A stretch of 64,000 nucleotides of DNA from JANSWP01 sp041941305 (lineage in GTDB: Bacteria; Bacteroidota; Bacteroidia; Chitinophagales; Saprospiraceae). The first letter of the stretch is position 1. Each line of letters starts with the position of its first letter. The DNA lies in NCBI GenBank assembly GCA_041941305.1, contig JBGTQJ010000008.1:1-64000 (forward strand), given 5' to 3'. The position numbers and the translations under genes were made by a program. Shown here piece by piece: positions 33,354 to 43,015 of this stretch. A model generated the notes under the pieces. It was not told where the DNA came from, did not search any database, and saw only the letters and a program-made list of their open reading frames with translations.

Positions 33354-36143
33354 ATGTCAGAAAAAAAACTATTCTTATTGGACGGTCATGCACTGGTGTA
33401 CCGTGCTCATTATGCATTCATTACCAGACCTTTAATTAATTCCAAAGGCGTTAACACAGGAGCAATCACCGGTTTTCTACGATCCTTATGGGAGCTTTTA
33501 CAAAATCAAAAACCTACTCATATCGGAGTAGCTTTTGACCCTCATGGACCAACTTTTCGACATGAAGAATTTGAAGCTTACAAAGCAAACCGAGATGCCC
33601 AGCCAGAGGACATTACCATCGCTTTTCCGTATATCAGAGCCATTGTAAATGCCTTTAATATTCCTATTGTAGAAATACCAGGATATGAAGCTGACGATAC
33701 CATTGGGACACTGGCAAAAAAAGCAGAAAAAGAAGGATTCAAAGTGTATATGGTCACACCTGACAAGGATTATGCACAATTGGTTTCCGAAAATATTTTC
33801 ATGTACAAACCTTCCCGGCAAGGAGGGGGCGTGGACATACTGGGCATACCTGAAGTACTGGAAACCTGGGGTATTAAACGGGTTGATCAAGTCATTGATG
33901 TGCTTGGACTGCAAGGAGATAGCGTAGACAATATTCCCGGCATTCCAGGAATTGGTCCAAAGACGGCAACTAAATTATTGGCACAATATGATACGGTTGA
34001 GGGCATAATTGAACATTCTCATGAACTAAAAGGCAAGCAAAAAGAACGAGTAGAAGAGTTTGCTGAACAAGGTTTGAAATCGAAGTGGCTGGCTACTATT
34101 GATGTAAACGTACCAATTGAATTCAAAGCAGATGATTTTAAAATTGACCCTCCTGATAAAGATAAATTATCAGAACTTTTTCGTGAATTAGAATTTAGGA
34201 CATTGGCAAAAACAATTTTGGGAGAAGGCGAGCAAGCGGCCGGTACACAGGGTACTTTATTTGGTGATGCCGTAAAAAAAGCTGCTCCAAAATCTTCTGC
34301 ACCCCCGGCACATTCTGTTGCTACCAACAATATCGATAATACGGAACACGAATATCATTTGGTCGATACGCCCGAAAAGCGAGCAAAATTGATTGAGCAT
34401 CTTTCTGTTCAAGAAGGGTTTTGTTTTGACACAGAAACAACCAATGTGGATGCCAATGAAGCAGAATTGGTAGGCATCGCTTTTTCCACAAAAGCCCATG
34501 AAGGTTGGTATGTTCCTTTTCCTACAGATCAAACAGAGGCAAAAGCAATTGTAGAAGAATTCAGAAGTATTTTTGAAAATGAAAACATTGAAAAATTTGC
34601 CCAAAATATCAAATACGACGGCATCGTAATGAAATGGTACGGTATTGAGCTTAAAGGCAAATTTTTCGACACCATGATAGCGCATTACCTGATGGAGCCA
34701 AGTTTAAGACATAATATGAATTACCTCGCTGAGACCTACTTAAAATACCAACCTGTTTCCATTACTACCTTGATTGGCAAGAAAGGGAAGAATCAGCTTA
34801 GTATGCGGGACATAGCGGTAGAAAAGGTTTCTGATTATGCCGCTGAGGACGCAGATATTACTTTTCAATTAAAAGAAGTATTGGCTCCAGAGTTGAAAAA
34901 AGACGAAGGCCTGCAAAAATTGTACGACACCATGGAAGAGCCAATGGTCAAAGCCTTGATAGATTTGGAATATGAGGGGATCAATTTGGATTCCGAATTT
35001 TTGAACGATTATTCTATGGAGCTGGAAAAAGGGATCAACGAAGCGCAACAAAAAATCTACAATCAGGCTGGCGTGCAATTCAACATTTCTTCACCAAAAC
35101 AGGTAGGGGAAGTGCTTTTTGATAAAATGAAAATTCCTTATCGCTGGCGCAAAACCAAGACTGGTCAGTATTCAACTGATGAAGTCAAACTAACCGAATT
35201 GTCAAAAAACCATGATATCGTAGCAGATATTATGAGTTATCGCATGCTCGCCAAGTTGAAATCAACTTACGTGGATGCCTTGCCCAAAATGGTGAACCCA
35301 AAAACAGGAAGAATTCACAGTTCCTTCAATCAGGCTTTGGTTCCTACCGGACGTTTGAGTTCCAATAATCCAAACCTTCAGAATATTCCGATTAGAAGAC
35401 CAGAAGGGCGAAAAGTGCGGGAAGCATTTATTCCCAGAGATGAAAACCACGTTTTGTTGGCAGCTGATTATTCTCAAATCGAATTGCGCCTGATTGCTGA
35501 AATTTCTGGTGACGAAGCCATGCTGGAAGCCTTTCAAAAAGAGCAAGATATTCATCGCGCTACTGCTGCAAAAGTATATGGCGTAGATTATGAAGCGGTC
35601 GATGCAGATCAAAGACGTGCTGCAAAAACGGTCAATTTCAGCATCATTTATGGGGCTGGTTCCACCAACCTTTCTCAACAATTGGACATCAAGCGGAGTG
35701 AAGCAAAAGAATTGATTGAGCAGTACTTTAATCAGTACAGTGGATTGAAAAATTACATGGACAAGACTGTAGAATTTTGTCGGAAAAATGGCTATGTAAA
35801 AACCCTAATGGGTCGTCGCCGTCACTTACGAGATATCGATTCCAGAAATGCATTGGCAAGAAGCAATGCCGAAAGAGTTGCCATCAATACGCCTATCCAA
35901 GGTACTGCAGCTGATTTGATAAAAATGGCGATGATTCACATACATCAGGAATTCAAAAAGCAAAACTTCAAATCCAAAATGATTCTTCAGGTGCATGATG
36001 AATTGGTTTTTGACGCGCACAAAGATGAACTCGAAACCATCAAGCCAATTATCGAGGACAAAATGAAAAATGCCATTCCGAACTTAAGGGTTCCAATTTT
36101 AGTCGGCATGGGCATTGGCCAAAATTGGTTAGAAGCCCACTGA
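33354..36143 (+). CDS. polA: DNA polymerase I
   Basis: A 929-residue repair and lagging-strand polymerase with all three domains. The 5'-nuclease (about 1-300) has EADDTIGTLAKKA and GDSVDNIPGIPGIGPKTA. The 3'-5' exonuclease (about 330-510) appears active, with D359 and E361 in CFDTETTN. The polymerase has motif A DYSQIELRLIAE (D705), motif B RRAAKTVNFSIIYG and motif C LQVHDELVFDA. A short Ala/Pro-rich linker (about 300-325) separates the first two domains. The length is typical for Bacteroidota. It is transcribed alone. Confidence 0.98.
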   Translation: MSEKKLFLLDGHALVYRAHYAFITRPLINSKGVNTGAITGFLRSLWELLQNQKPTHIGVAFDPHGPTFRHEEFEAYKANRDAQPEDITIAFPYIRAIVNAFNIPIVEIPGYEADDTIGTLAKKAEKEGFKVYMVTPDKDYAQLVSENIFMYKPSRQGGGVDILGIPEVLETWGIKRVDQVIDVLGLQGDSVDNIPGIPGIGPKTATKLLAQYDTVEGIIEHSHELKGKQKERVEEFAEQGLKSKWLATIDVNVPIEFKADDFKIDPPDKDKLSELFRELEFRTLAKTILGEGEQAAGTQGTLFGDAVKKAAPKSSAPPAHSVATNNIDNTEHEYHLVDTPEKRAKLIEHLSVQEGFCFDTETTNVDANEAELVGIAFSTKAHEGWYVPFPTDQTEAKAIVEEFRSIFENENIEKFAQNIKYDGIVMKWYGIELKGKFFDTMIAHYLMEPSLRHNMNYLAETYLKYQPVSITTLIGKKGKNQLSMRDIAVEKVSDYAAEDADITFQLKEVLAPELKKDEGLQKLYDTMEEPMVKALIDLEYEGINLDSEFLNDYSMELEKGINEAQQKIYNQAGVQFNISSPKQVGEVLFDKMKIPYRWRKTKTGQYSTDEVKLTELSKNHDIVADIMSYRMLAKLKSTYVDALPKMVNPKTGRIHSSFNQALVPTGRLSSNNPNLQNIPIRRPEGRKVREAFIPRDENHVLLAADYSQIELRLIAEISGDEAMLEAFQKEQDIHRATAAKVYGVDYEAVDADQRRAAKTVNFSIIYGAGSTNLSQQLDIKRSEAKELIEQYFNQYSGLKNYMDKTVEFCRKNGYVKTLMGRRRHLRDIDSRNALARSNAERVAINTPIQGTAADLIKMAMIHIHQEFKKQNFKSKMILQVHDELVFDAHKDELETIKPIIEDKMKNAIPNLRVPILVGMGIGQNWLEAH

Positions 36144-36463
36144 TTTTATTTGGATTCGGGCTATTTGGCTTTTTCATTTTTATTTTCATTTAAATTTTAA
36201 TTGAAAATATTCTCATTAGAGAACTTAACAGCCCTGCCAGACATCCTACCTTCCTGACTTTCAAACAAGTAGTTATAAACTTGTTAATTGACTTTCCAAA
36301 TTGGCAAAACTTTGGATGAAAGCTCTATACTTGAGTGATTTTTTAATGTATTTGACTTGTTCTACAATAAGAATTGTCGCTTTTTGAGCTGCTCACATTA
36401 AAAAGTAACCTCGTAAACATTTGATTATCAACATTACCCGATTTTAGCTAAACCCTTGAAAAA
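36144..36463. other. Gene-free interval after polA
   Basis: AT-rich, with no open frame, hairpin or repeat that I can support. It presumably contains the promoter for the outer-membrane protein that follows. Confidence 0.5.
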
Positions 36464-37693
36464 ATGAGAATCCCATTTGCGCTCGCTATCACAATTTTCC
36501 TATCCACCTTTGCTTTTTCCCAAAGTGGTTCAGACAAGCCGAATATCTTTCTGGATTGTCAAATGCGCTGTGATCGAATGTATGTCAGGCAGGAGATTCA
36601 ATTCGTCAATTATATGATGAACCGACACGAAGCAGATGTTTACATTTTAGCGACTCGCCAAAGAACTGGAGCTGGTGGAAGTGAAATTCAATTGGTGTTC
36701 CAGGGAGATAAAAAATATGCTGGCATCAGTGATACCATTATTTATCAAGTCGAACCTATGGCAACAGATGTTATCTGGAGAGAAACTTTGGTGAAGCATT
36801 TAAAAAAAGGATTACTACCTTATATACTGAAATCTCCATTGGGAAAAAACATCACTTATGAGGTAGACCTGGACGAAAGTCAGGAACCTGAAAATGTCGA
36901 AGACCCCTGGGATTATTGGGTATTCAATATCGGGGGTAATGCTTATTTAAATGGAGAAGCAAGTAATCAAAATGCAGATTTAACCCTTCGGTTTAACGTA
37001 TCGAGGGTCACGGACAAAAATAAGTTTCTATTCAATTTCCGTTACAATTATGATCGTGGGAAGTTTACACTTACAGATGGAGAAGAAATCATCAGCATTC
37101 GAAAAAGGATCAACAATTTTTTCCGTTATGTCATTAGTTTGAATGACAATTGGTCAGCAGGTATTACCGGTAACGCCGGTTCTTCTACTTTTGGCAATAC
37201 GGATTTTGATGCTACGCTGAAACCCGCCATTGAATACAACATCTTTCCTTATGAAGAAGCCACTACCAGAAGGTTTACCTTTTTATATTCCATCGGACCC
37301 AAGTACAATGATTATACAGACATCACTATTTTTGATAAATTGAGGGAAACACTCTGGCGCCACAACCTGGAGATTGAATTTGAACAAACTCAAAAATGGG
37401 GAGATATTTCTATTGACATTGGTGTCAATCAATATTTGCATGATTTAAGTTTGTACAGCGTTTTCCTCAATCCCAACATCGAATGGGTCATTTTCAAAGG
37501 ATTTAGCCTGGATCTGGGTGGTTTCATTTCTTTTGTGGGCGATAGAATCAATATTGCCAAATCCGACATCTCAGATGAAGATATTTTGTTACAAATCAAA
37601 CAGCTCGACACCGATTATGAATTTTTCACCTACCTCGGGCTCAATTATCGCTTTGGATCGAGTTATAATAATTTTGTGAATCCGAGGTTTTAG
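36464..37693 (+). CDS. Predicted outer-membrane beta-barrel protein
   Basis: A 409-residue exported protein with a signal peptide (residues 1-19, FAFSQ). The N-terminal domain (about 25-120) holds a paired CQMRCDRMYVRQEIQFVNYM motif and GAGGSEIQLVFQGDKKYAG. The remaining residues form alternating beta strands (FRYNYDRGKF, SAGITGNAGSSTFGN, FLYSIGPKYNDY), ending in a strand with FGSSYNNFVNPRF. This two-part layout occurs in uncharacterised Bacteroidota outer-membrane proteins. Its function is unknown. It lies upstream of module B but has no counterpart upstream of module A. Confidence 0.7.
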   Translation: MRIPFALAITIFLSTFAFSQSGSDKPNIFLDCQMRCDRMYVRQEIQFVNYMMNRHEADVYILATRQRTGAGGSEIQLVFQGDKKYAGISDTIIYQVEPMATDVIWRETLVKHLKKGLLPYILKSPLGKNITYEVDLDESQEPENVEDPWDYWVFNIGGNAYLNGEASNQNADLTLRFNVSRVTDKNKFLFNFRYNYDRGKFTLTDGEEIISIRKRINNFFRYVISLNDNWSAGITGNAGSSTFGNTDFDATLKPAIEYNIFPYEEATTRRFTFLYSIGPKYNDYTDITIFDKLRETLWRHNLEIEFEQTQKWGDISIDIGVNQYLHDLSLYSVFLNPNIEWVIFKGFSLDLGGFISFVGDRINIAKSDISDEDILLQIKQLDTDYEFFTYLGLNYRFGSSYNNFVNPRF

Positions 37694-37941
37694 AATGACC
37701 TTAATATAAGCCTATTTTTTGTAATTATATCATTATCAGTACACTCGCACCTAGAATGTTGAGCTGGATAACTTCCTGCCAATCAAATCATTACCTCCAA
37801 CCTTCTTACACTTAAATCTTATTTTCCCTACACTTTAATGCATTTTTGTCCTTACTAAAAAGGAGAATATGTAATAAATTTCATAGCTTATGAAAAAAAA
37901 GATACCAGTTATGACAAAAACCTGGAATTAATATTCTTTCT

Positions 37942-40767
37942 ATGAAATATTTTTTCTTCTTATTGGCATTCCTGAATAATGGCTCTCCTTCACAGGCTCA
38001 ACAAAATGATCTTGAGTTATCTCAATTCTCAATAGAAGCGTTGGAACAAAAAATTGATTCTCTTGATAGCATTAAAAAATATAGTCAAGCTATTCAATTT
38101 GCTGAACGAGCCCTTGAAATGGTAAAGAATAACTTCGGGAAACAAAGTATAGAATATGAAGAAGGATTGGGAAAACTGGGAAAATTGAATGGTAGTTTAG
38201 AGAATTTCTCAAAATGTTTTCATTATTACAACCAGGCATTATTCCTGGCAGAAAAAAATGCTGGGAAATACCACCCTAGGTACTGTCATTGGCAATTTGA
38301 ATTAGCTAAACGATATACCCAACAAGACATTCATAAACATTTTCATTTGATGCAGGATGCCCTGGATCACACAAAATCAGTAGTTGGTGAAAATCATATC
38401 CTGTATGCCACCCAGCTAAAACTGATTGGGAGACAATACAAATCAAGGGGGCAGTATGACAAAGCCTTGCCTATCTACCTCCGGGTATTAGAAATTTTAG
38501 AAGAATTAGAACACAATTCGGATTTGGAATACAGTAAACAGATCAATAACCTTGCATTATTGTATGTAGCAATGGGGGATAATTCAAGAGCATTGCCGCT
38601 CTTGGAAGAAGCTATCCAAATATTGAACCGACTGAACATAAACAACGGAAAATTCTATGCGACGCTGCTAACCAATCTGGCAAAATCTTATCAAAACACT
38701 GGCCAATATGAGAAGGCTGAAACGCTTTACCTGAAAGCCATAGAACTGGATATTAGCAAAAAAACTAAACTAACCTATCTGGCAGGTTTATACCGGGAAA
38801 AAGGGGAATTTAAAAAAGCTTACGAGACTTTGAAACCATTAATTAATGCAAATCCTAAATATTATGGGCTTAGGTGCATTGAGATGATAAAAATATTATT
38901 TGCTATAGAAAAATATCAAAATGCTTTAGAATATAGTTTTAAAGCATTGGAAGGATTTAAGCAAAATTTCGGGATTTATTATCCTGGTTATGGCAGAGAA
39001 TTACTACAAACGGCTAAGCTTCTTGAGATTTCCAATCGACCTGAAGATTTATTGCTTATCCTCGATCAGTTGGACGTTCATACGAAAGGACGGGTTATAA
39101 ACCAATTTCCCCATTTTAGTGAGTACGAACAACAAAAATTATTAGCTAGCATTCATTCTTTCGTTAATTATATTCAATCATTTGGCTTTAGAAATCCTAA
39201 CAATCAATTGATCAATGAAATGTGTTTTGATGTCCAATTGTTACTCAAAGGAATGCTCCTTGATAATAATATTAAGCTTGCAAAAGCCTTTGAAGGCAAT
39301 TCCATAGACAATAATTTCAAATTGGTATATGAAGAATGGAGTCAACTAAAAAAAATCCTTTCCTACCAATATACACTTTCAATAAAGAGCAGGGTTTCTA
39401 GTTTTGATAGCCTTGAAGACAGGGCAAACCAGTTGGAAAGTGAATTGGCCAGGGCATCTAATCAATTTAAAAAGAAAAACCAGTCTATAACTCTGAAAGA
39501 CATTCAAAATCAACTAAGCGAAAATGAAGCAGTGATTGAATTTGCCCATTTCAATTACCTTTTACCAAAATATAATGGACAAACAGATAGTATTCTATAT
39601 GTCGCTTATTTATTTAAAAAAGGCTTTTCGGCTCCCAGGATGATTCCTCTTTTTGAATCCAAAGAATTACCCAAACCTGATGCCATTCTAAGATTGTATA
39701 ATTTGACTATCATGGGCAAACGAAAAAACCTGAATCAGCTTATTTGGTCCCCTTTAGAACCTTTTCTCAATGGCATTCAAACCATTTACTTTTCTCCTAG
39801 TGGCAAATTACATCGAATAAATTTTGGAGCTATTCCTATAAATGAACAGGAAAGCATTTCAGATAGATTCGAATTGCACCAAATGGGCAGTACCCGCCAA
39901 ATTATTCACGACCAATCTTCTGAAGCATTACTTTCCTCCGTTGCTTACCTGTTTGGAGGAATTGAATATCAATCAGATAGTCATCCTGAAGCAATAAAAG
40001 ATTCTATAGGCTACCCTCTACGAAAAGCTGAAGTTTTGGCTTCCAATGATTTTCATCTAGGCGATGCTTATCGTTCTTTTCGCGGCAATGATTGGAATTA
40101 TTTGGAATGGACAGAAAAAGAAGTTCAGGAAATTCAGGAATTGCTGGAAACGGCTGGCAATGAAAGTCAAATATACAAGGGAAAGGAGGCATCAGAAGCA
40201 ATTTTTAAAAATTTAGGCATCAACAATACGTCTCCCAAGATTTTACACATAGCTACTCATGGTTATTTTTTCCCAGATCCTGCTGACAATAGACAGTTAA
40301 CAGCGGGCAGCGAGCAGACTATCATAGGGTTTAAAGAGAGTGAACATCCTTTGATTCGCTCTGGATTAATTTTAGCAGGAGCCAATCGCGTTTGGAAAGG
40401 GGGAGAACCCATTCCCGGAAAAGAAGATGGCATTCTCACCGCTTACGAAATTGCACAGATGGATCTGAGAAATACAGAATTGGTCGTGCTTTCTGCCTGC
40501 AATACTGCTCTAGGAGACATTCAAGGCAATGAAGGCGTTTATGGCTTACAACGCGCTTTGAAAATAGCAGGTTTGAAATACATCCTCATGAGCCTTTGGA
40601 CTGTGCCAGATAAGCAAACCCATGAGTTTATGACTACTTTTTATCGCGAATATTTATCAGGAAAAACCATTCCTCAGGCTTATCAGTTTACGCAAAATTT
40701 TATGAGACAAAAATATTTGGAACCTTTTGATCCCAATGTATGGGCTGGGTTTGTGTTGGTGGAGTGA
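37942..40767 (+). CDS. TPR-CHAT protease (module B)
   Basis: A 941-residue paralogue of the module A protease. It has a signal peptide (hydrophobic 1-14, cleavage near SQAQQ), TPRs over about 30-390 (ALPIYLRVLEILEEL, GQYEKAETLYLKAIELD), a helical linker, and a CHAT domain (about 530-941). The catalytic residues are H773 in HIATHGYFF and C853 in LSACNTALG; the end motif is VWAGFVLVE. Unlike the module A protein it stops right after the CHAT domain and has no membrane anchor, so it would be free in the periplasm or secreted. The H-to-C spacing is longer (80 against 47 residues), owing to an insert with GSEQTIIGFKESEHP. The gene is convergent with the four-helix-bundle gene and the anti-sigma operon. 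Confidence 0.93.
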   Translation: MKYFFFLLAFLNNGSPSQAQQNDLELSQFSIEALEQKIDSLDSIKKYSQAIQFAERALEMVKNNFGKQSIEYEEGLGKLGKLNGSLENFSKCFHYYNQALFLAEKNAGKYHPRYCHWQFELAKRYTQQDIHKHFHLMQDALDHTKSVVGENHILYATQLKLIGRQYKSRGQYDKALPIYLRVLEILEELEHNSDLEYSKQINNLALLYVAMGDNSRALPLLEEAIQILNRLNINNGKFYATLLTNLAKSYQNTGQYEKAETLYLKAIELDISKKTKLTYLAGLYREKGEFKKAYETLKPLINANPKYYGLRCIEMIKILFAIEKYQNALEYSFKALEGFKQNFGIYYPGYGRELLQTAKLLEISNRPEDLLLILDQLDVHTKGRVINQFPHFSEYEQQKLLASIHSFVNYIQSFGFRNPNNQLINEMCFDVQLLLKGMLLDNNIKLAKAFEGNSIDNNFKLVYEEWSQLKKILSYQYTLSIKSRVSSFDSLEDRANQLESELARASNQFKKKNQSITLKDIQNQLSENEAVIEFAHFNYLLPKYNGQTDSILYVAYLFKKGFSAPRMIPLFESKELPKPDAILRLYNLTIMGKRKNLNQLIWSPLEPFLNGIQTIYFSPSGKLHRINFGAIPINEQESISDRFELHQMGSTRQIIHDQSSEALLSSVAYLFGGIEYQSDSHPEAIKDSIGYPLRKAEVLASNDFHLGDAYRSFRGNDWNYLEWTEKEVQEIQELLETAGNESQIYKGKEASEAIFKNLGINNTSPKILHIATHGYFFPDPADNRQLTAGSEQTIIGFKESEHPLIRSGLILAGANRVWKGGEPIPGKEDGILTAYEIAQMDLRNTELVVLSACNTALGDIQGNEGVYGLQRALKIAGLKYILMSLWTVPDKQTHEFMTTFYREYLSGKTIPQAYQFTQNFMRQKYLEPFDPNVWAGFVLVE

Positions 40768-40778
40768 GTTTTTTGAAT

Positions 40779-40860
40779 GTAAAAGTCAAAATGTAAAAGT
40801 TAAAAGTAGGTACATTGCAGTGCCCCAAACTTTTACATTTTGACTTTTGACTTTTAAGTT
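40779..40860. repeat. GACTTTT heptad hairpin, copy 1
   Basis: Left arm (about 40779-40807) AAAAGTC/AAAATGT heptads; right arm (40828-40860) the inverted form ACTTTTG, ACTTTTA. The right arm includes the stop codon of the gene at 40854. It may end transcripts from both sides. Confidence 0.8.
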
Positions 40861-41249
40861 TTCCCTTTACTCATCTTTTCCTTCTCCAATGTTTCTTCAG
40901 AAGTCTGAACGCTTTTTGTGAAAATTGCCACCAATTGACAGCATTCATCAAAAACTGAATGAGTTTCCTTTTCTGAAAGCAAGGGAACTTGTTTGATGAT
41001 TTTTAAACAGATTTGACTTTCTCGCAACTCTTTTAGGCATATCTTCATTTTATGCAAAAAATCCTTGGTTGATTCTGCAGCTTGAGCTTCTCCATAGTTT
41101 AAAGCTGGAGAAGTAGCAGAGCGATTTAATTGCCCACCCAAATGTTTTGCGATTGGAGAATTCGGCATCTTTTGAACTAGCTGAATCACCGATACAGCAA
41201 AATTGATCAGCCGATTTTCAAGGTTGTAGGTATAATTAGCGTTTTTCAT
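40854..41249 (-). CDS. Four-helix-bundle protein (S23/TIGR02436 type)
   Basis: A 131-residue protein of the four-helix bundle family first found in 23S rRNA intervening sequences and related to the Avd accessory proteins of diversity-generating retroelements. Typical features are NLENRLINFAVSVIQLVQKMP, AKHLGGQLNRSATSPALNYGEA, FLHKMKICLKELRESQICLKII and the charged tail. No reverse transcriptase or rRNA lies nearby, so this is a stand-alone copy, as is common in Bacteroidota. It sits between CHAT and anti-sigma of module B, where module A has nothing, and it is flanked on both sides by GACTTTT heptad repeats, which suggests that it was inserted with them. Its function is unknown. Confidence 0.85.
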   Translation of the reverse strand: MKNANYTYNLENRLINFAVSVIQLVQKMPNSPIAKHLGGQLNRSATSPALNYGEAQAAESTKDFLHKMKICLKELRESQICLKIIKQVPLLSEKETHSVFDECCQLVAIFTKSVQTSEETLEKEKMSKGKT

Positions 41250-41351
41250 GAAGCGTGTTTTTAATTGAAATAGAGCAAATAACTTTTATCCACACTGAAA
41301 CATCTTAAAAGGTATTTGGTTGTATGAAATCATAATCTCAAACCCAAAAAA

Positions 41352-41400
41352 AACTTTTAACTTTTGACTTTTACATTTTAACTTTTAACTTTTAACTTTA
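41352..41400. repeat. GACTTTT heptad array, copy 2
   Basis: About seven ACTTTTA/ACTTTTG/CATTTTA heptads in one orientation, with no opposite arm nearby. The array codes for the last residues and the stop codon of the anti-sigma gene (stop at 41385-41387). Confidence 0.75.
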
Positions 41401-42245
41401 AAAGCCCCCACTCCATACTTCCTCCCCGTATCTTCATCCTGTATCAAATAATAATACAAGCCTTCTTTTAATTCAAGTCCTTCTGAAATTTCAAATTGAT
41501 AGTTGTCTGCTTGATGCTCAAATTCCAAATCCCAGGAATGGAGTGGTCTAAATTTTCGATAGTCCTCAATTACATTTGAAAAAAGATGCACTTGAAAGAA
41601 CATATCATTGGGATTGGCTTCCGTCTCCAAAGTACCCTTGAGTTCAAAAAGAATTTGCTGGTCAATTAATAGGAGTTCTGCATTTTGACCAGGAATGATT
41701 ATCTGAAAATCAAATTCATTGCTCCGAAACTTTGTACCGATCCATTCTTCTAATTGCGGATTGGGTTCAAAATTGGCAGCAATGGGAGGCGTCTTATTGA
41801 CTGGTGGTTCTACAGGCTTTGATGGCGGTTGTATAGATGTATTTTCAGGAATTTTTGACTTTTCTTCTACTGCATTAGCCTTTGCTGAATTTTCCAAATC
41901 AGGTTCTGGACTTGGCACTATCTGCTCTACAGGTTTTTCTATTTCTTCAGAAACTGGCAGTTGCTCAGGGACACCTATTGGTTCTTGTTTTAAAAAATAA
42001 TATCCCCCAATAACAACAATTATCAAGAACATACCCAACAATCGCCACGGAATACTTGAATGCCCTTCCTTTCCCCTTCTAATCTTCGTCAAAGTCTTCA
42101 TCACCAAGCGCGATTCCTCGACTTCCTTTCGAAAATCGGCATCCATCATCAGTTTCATCGTCACCTCCTCCAGCTCTGCTTCATTCAGTTGATGAAGCAA
42201 GTATCGCTCGATTAGGTCTTGTTTGTTTTGATCCTTGTTATTCAT
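41385..42245 (-). CDS. Membrane anti-sigma factor (module B)
   Basis: I chose the ATG at 42245 (286 residues). The N-terminus has the anti-sigma motif (LIERYLLHQLNEAELEEV, then MDADFRKEV), one transmembrane helix lies at about 69-88 (LLGMFLIIVVIGGYYFL), then a long proline/glutamate-rich linker (about 90-160) and a C-terminal beta-rich domain (about 165-286). The outer domain differs completely from the TPRs of the module A anti-sigma, so the two modules probably sense different things with the same output. It follows the sigma gene on the same strand, separated by a heptad hairpin. The flexible linker would be an accessible site for the CHAT protease; that is an inference. Confidence 0.82.
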   Translation of the reverse strand: MNNKDQNKQDLIERYLLHQLNEAELEEVTMKLMMDADFRKEVEESRLVMKTLTKIRRGKEGHSSIPWRLLGMFLIIVVIGGYYFLKQEPIGVPEQLPVSEEIEKPVEQIVPSPEPDLENSAKANAVEEKSKIPENTSIQPPSKPVEPPVNKTPPIAANFEPNPQLEEWIGTKFRSNEFDFQIIIPGQNAELLLIDQQILFELKGTLETEANPNDMFFQVHLFSNVIEDYRKFRPLHSWDLEFEHQADNYQFEISEGLELKEGLYYYLIQDEDTGRKYGVGAFKVKS

Positions 42246-42259
42246 GAAAATTTGACAGA

Positions 42260-42367
42260 AAGTCAAAATTGAAAAGGCAAAAGTCAAAACTTAAAAGTAA
42301 GGACATCGTGCAAAACCAACTTTTACATTTTGACTTTTGACTTTTGACTTTTGACTTTTAAGTTTTA
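42260..42367. repeat. GACTTTT heptad hairpin, copy 3
   Basis: Arms of about 39 and 49 bases (42260-42298 and 42319-42367). The right arm holds four perfect GACTTTT-type heptads and the sigma stop codon (42358-42360). It separates sigma and anti-sigma, so it may set their ratio. Confidence 0.8.
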
Positions 42368-42966
42368 AATACCCCCCACATCAACCCCTTCAACCGCTTC
42401 ATCGCCCGATATTTCCGCATTCTACAGCTCGTCTCATCAATGCCCAAATCATCTGCAATATCCTTCAATCGCTCACCATTCGAATAACGCAACAGCAATT
42501 CCTGATCTTCTGCTGGCAATTTATTCATTTCATTCTCTAATGCTTTTACCAATTCCCGTTGCTCCAGATTTTTAGAAGCATCATCATGCAGTTTTTCATT
42601 TCCGTTCTCATCGCTAAAAAAAATGCGCTTGTCACGCTTCACTGAGTGATAGCCTTCCTTGAGCTTATATTCCGCGATTCTAAAAATCAAGCCTCGCAAA
42701 TCCCCCAAACTATGAAACGTACCCTCCTGAAATAGTTCATAATACCGCACCATACTTTTCGCAAAAACCTCCTCCACAAAATCATCAACAGAAACAATGG
42801 AATCCAGAGGCAAATTGCCGTCTTTCTTGCGTATCCAGGGCACGACTACCTGCCTGAAATGCCTCACCAACCAACGCCACTCCAAAGACTGCTTTTGGCG
42901 AAGTCCTGACATAAATTCCTCAAAAGAGGTTTCAGGATCATAATTAATAGAATGGGCTTCAGACAT
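42358..42966 (-). CDS. ECF sigma factor (module B)
   Basis: Start at the ATG at 42966 (202 residues). Region 2 spans about 20-110 (WRWLVRHFRQVVVPWIRK, VDDFVEEVFAKSMVRYYELF, LRGLIFRIAEYKLKEGYHS). Region 4 spans about 140-200 (MNKLPAEDQELLLRYSNGERLKDIADDLGIDETSCRMRKYRAMKRL, given here as key pieces). It lacks the anti-sigma-like insert of the module A sigma and is of ordinary length. It leads the operon with the anti-sigma gene. Fourteen perfect GACTTTT copies begin 106 bases upstream of its start, so its expression could vary with repeat number. It is divergent from the PKD gene, as in module A. Confidence 0.88.
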   Translation of the reverse strand: MSEAHSINYDPETSFEEFMSGLRQKQSLEWRWLVRHFRQVVVPWIRKKDGNLPLDSIVSVDDFVEEVFAKSMVRYYELFQEGTFHSLGDLRGLIFRIAEYKLKEGYHSVKRDKRIFFSDENGNEKLHDDASKNLEQRELVKALENEMNKLPAEDQELLLRYSNGERLKDIADDLGIDETSCRMRKYRAMKRLKGLMWGVFKT

Positions 42967-43015
42967 CTTATGAGAGGAGTTTGAGAAACGTAACCAAAAA
43001 AGGTTTAATTCCAAA

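Noticed and set aside
40854..41249. Diversity-generating retroelement because of the Avd-like four-helix protein
   Set aside because: No reverse transcriptase and no template/variable repeat pair found nearby.
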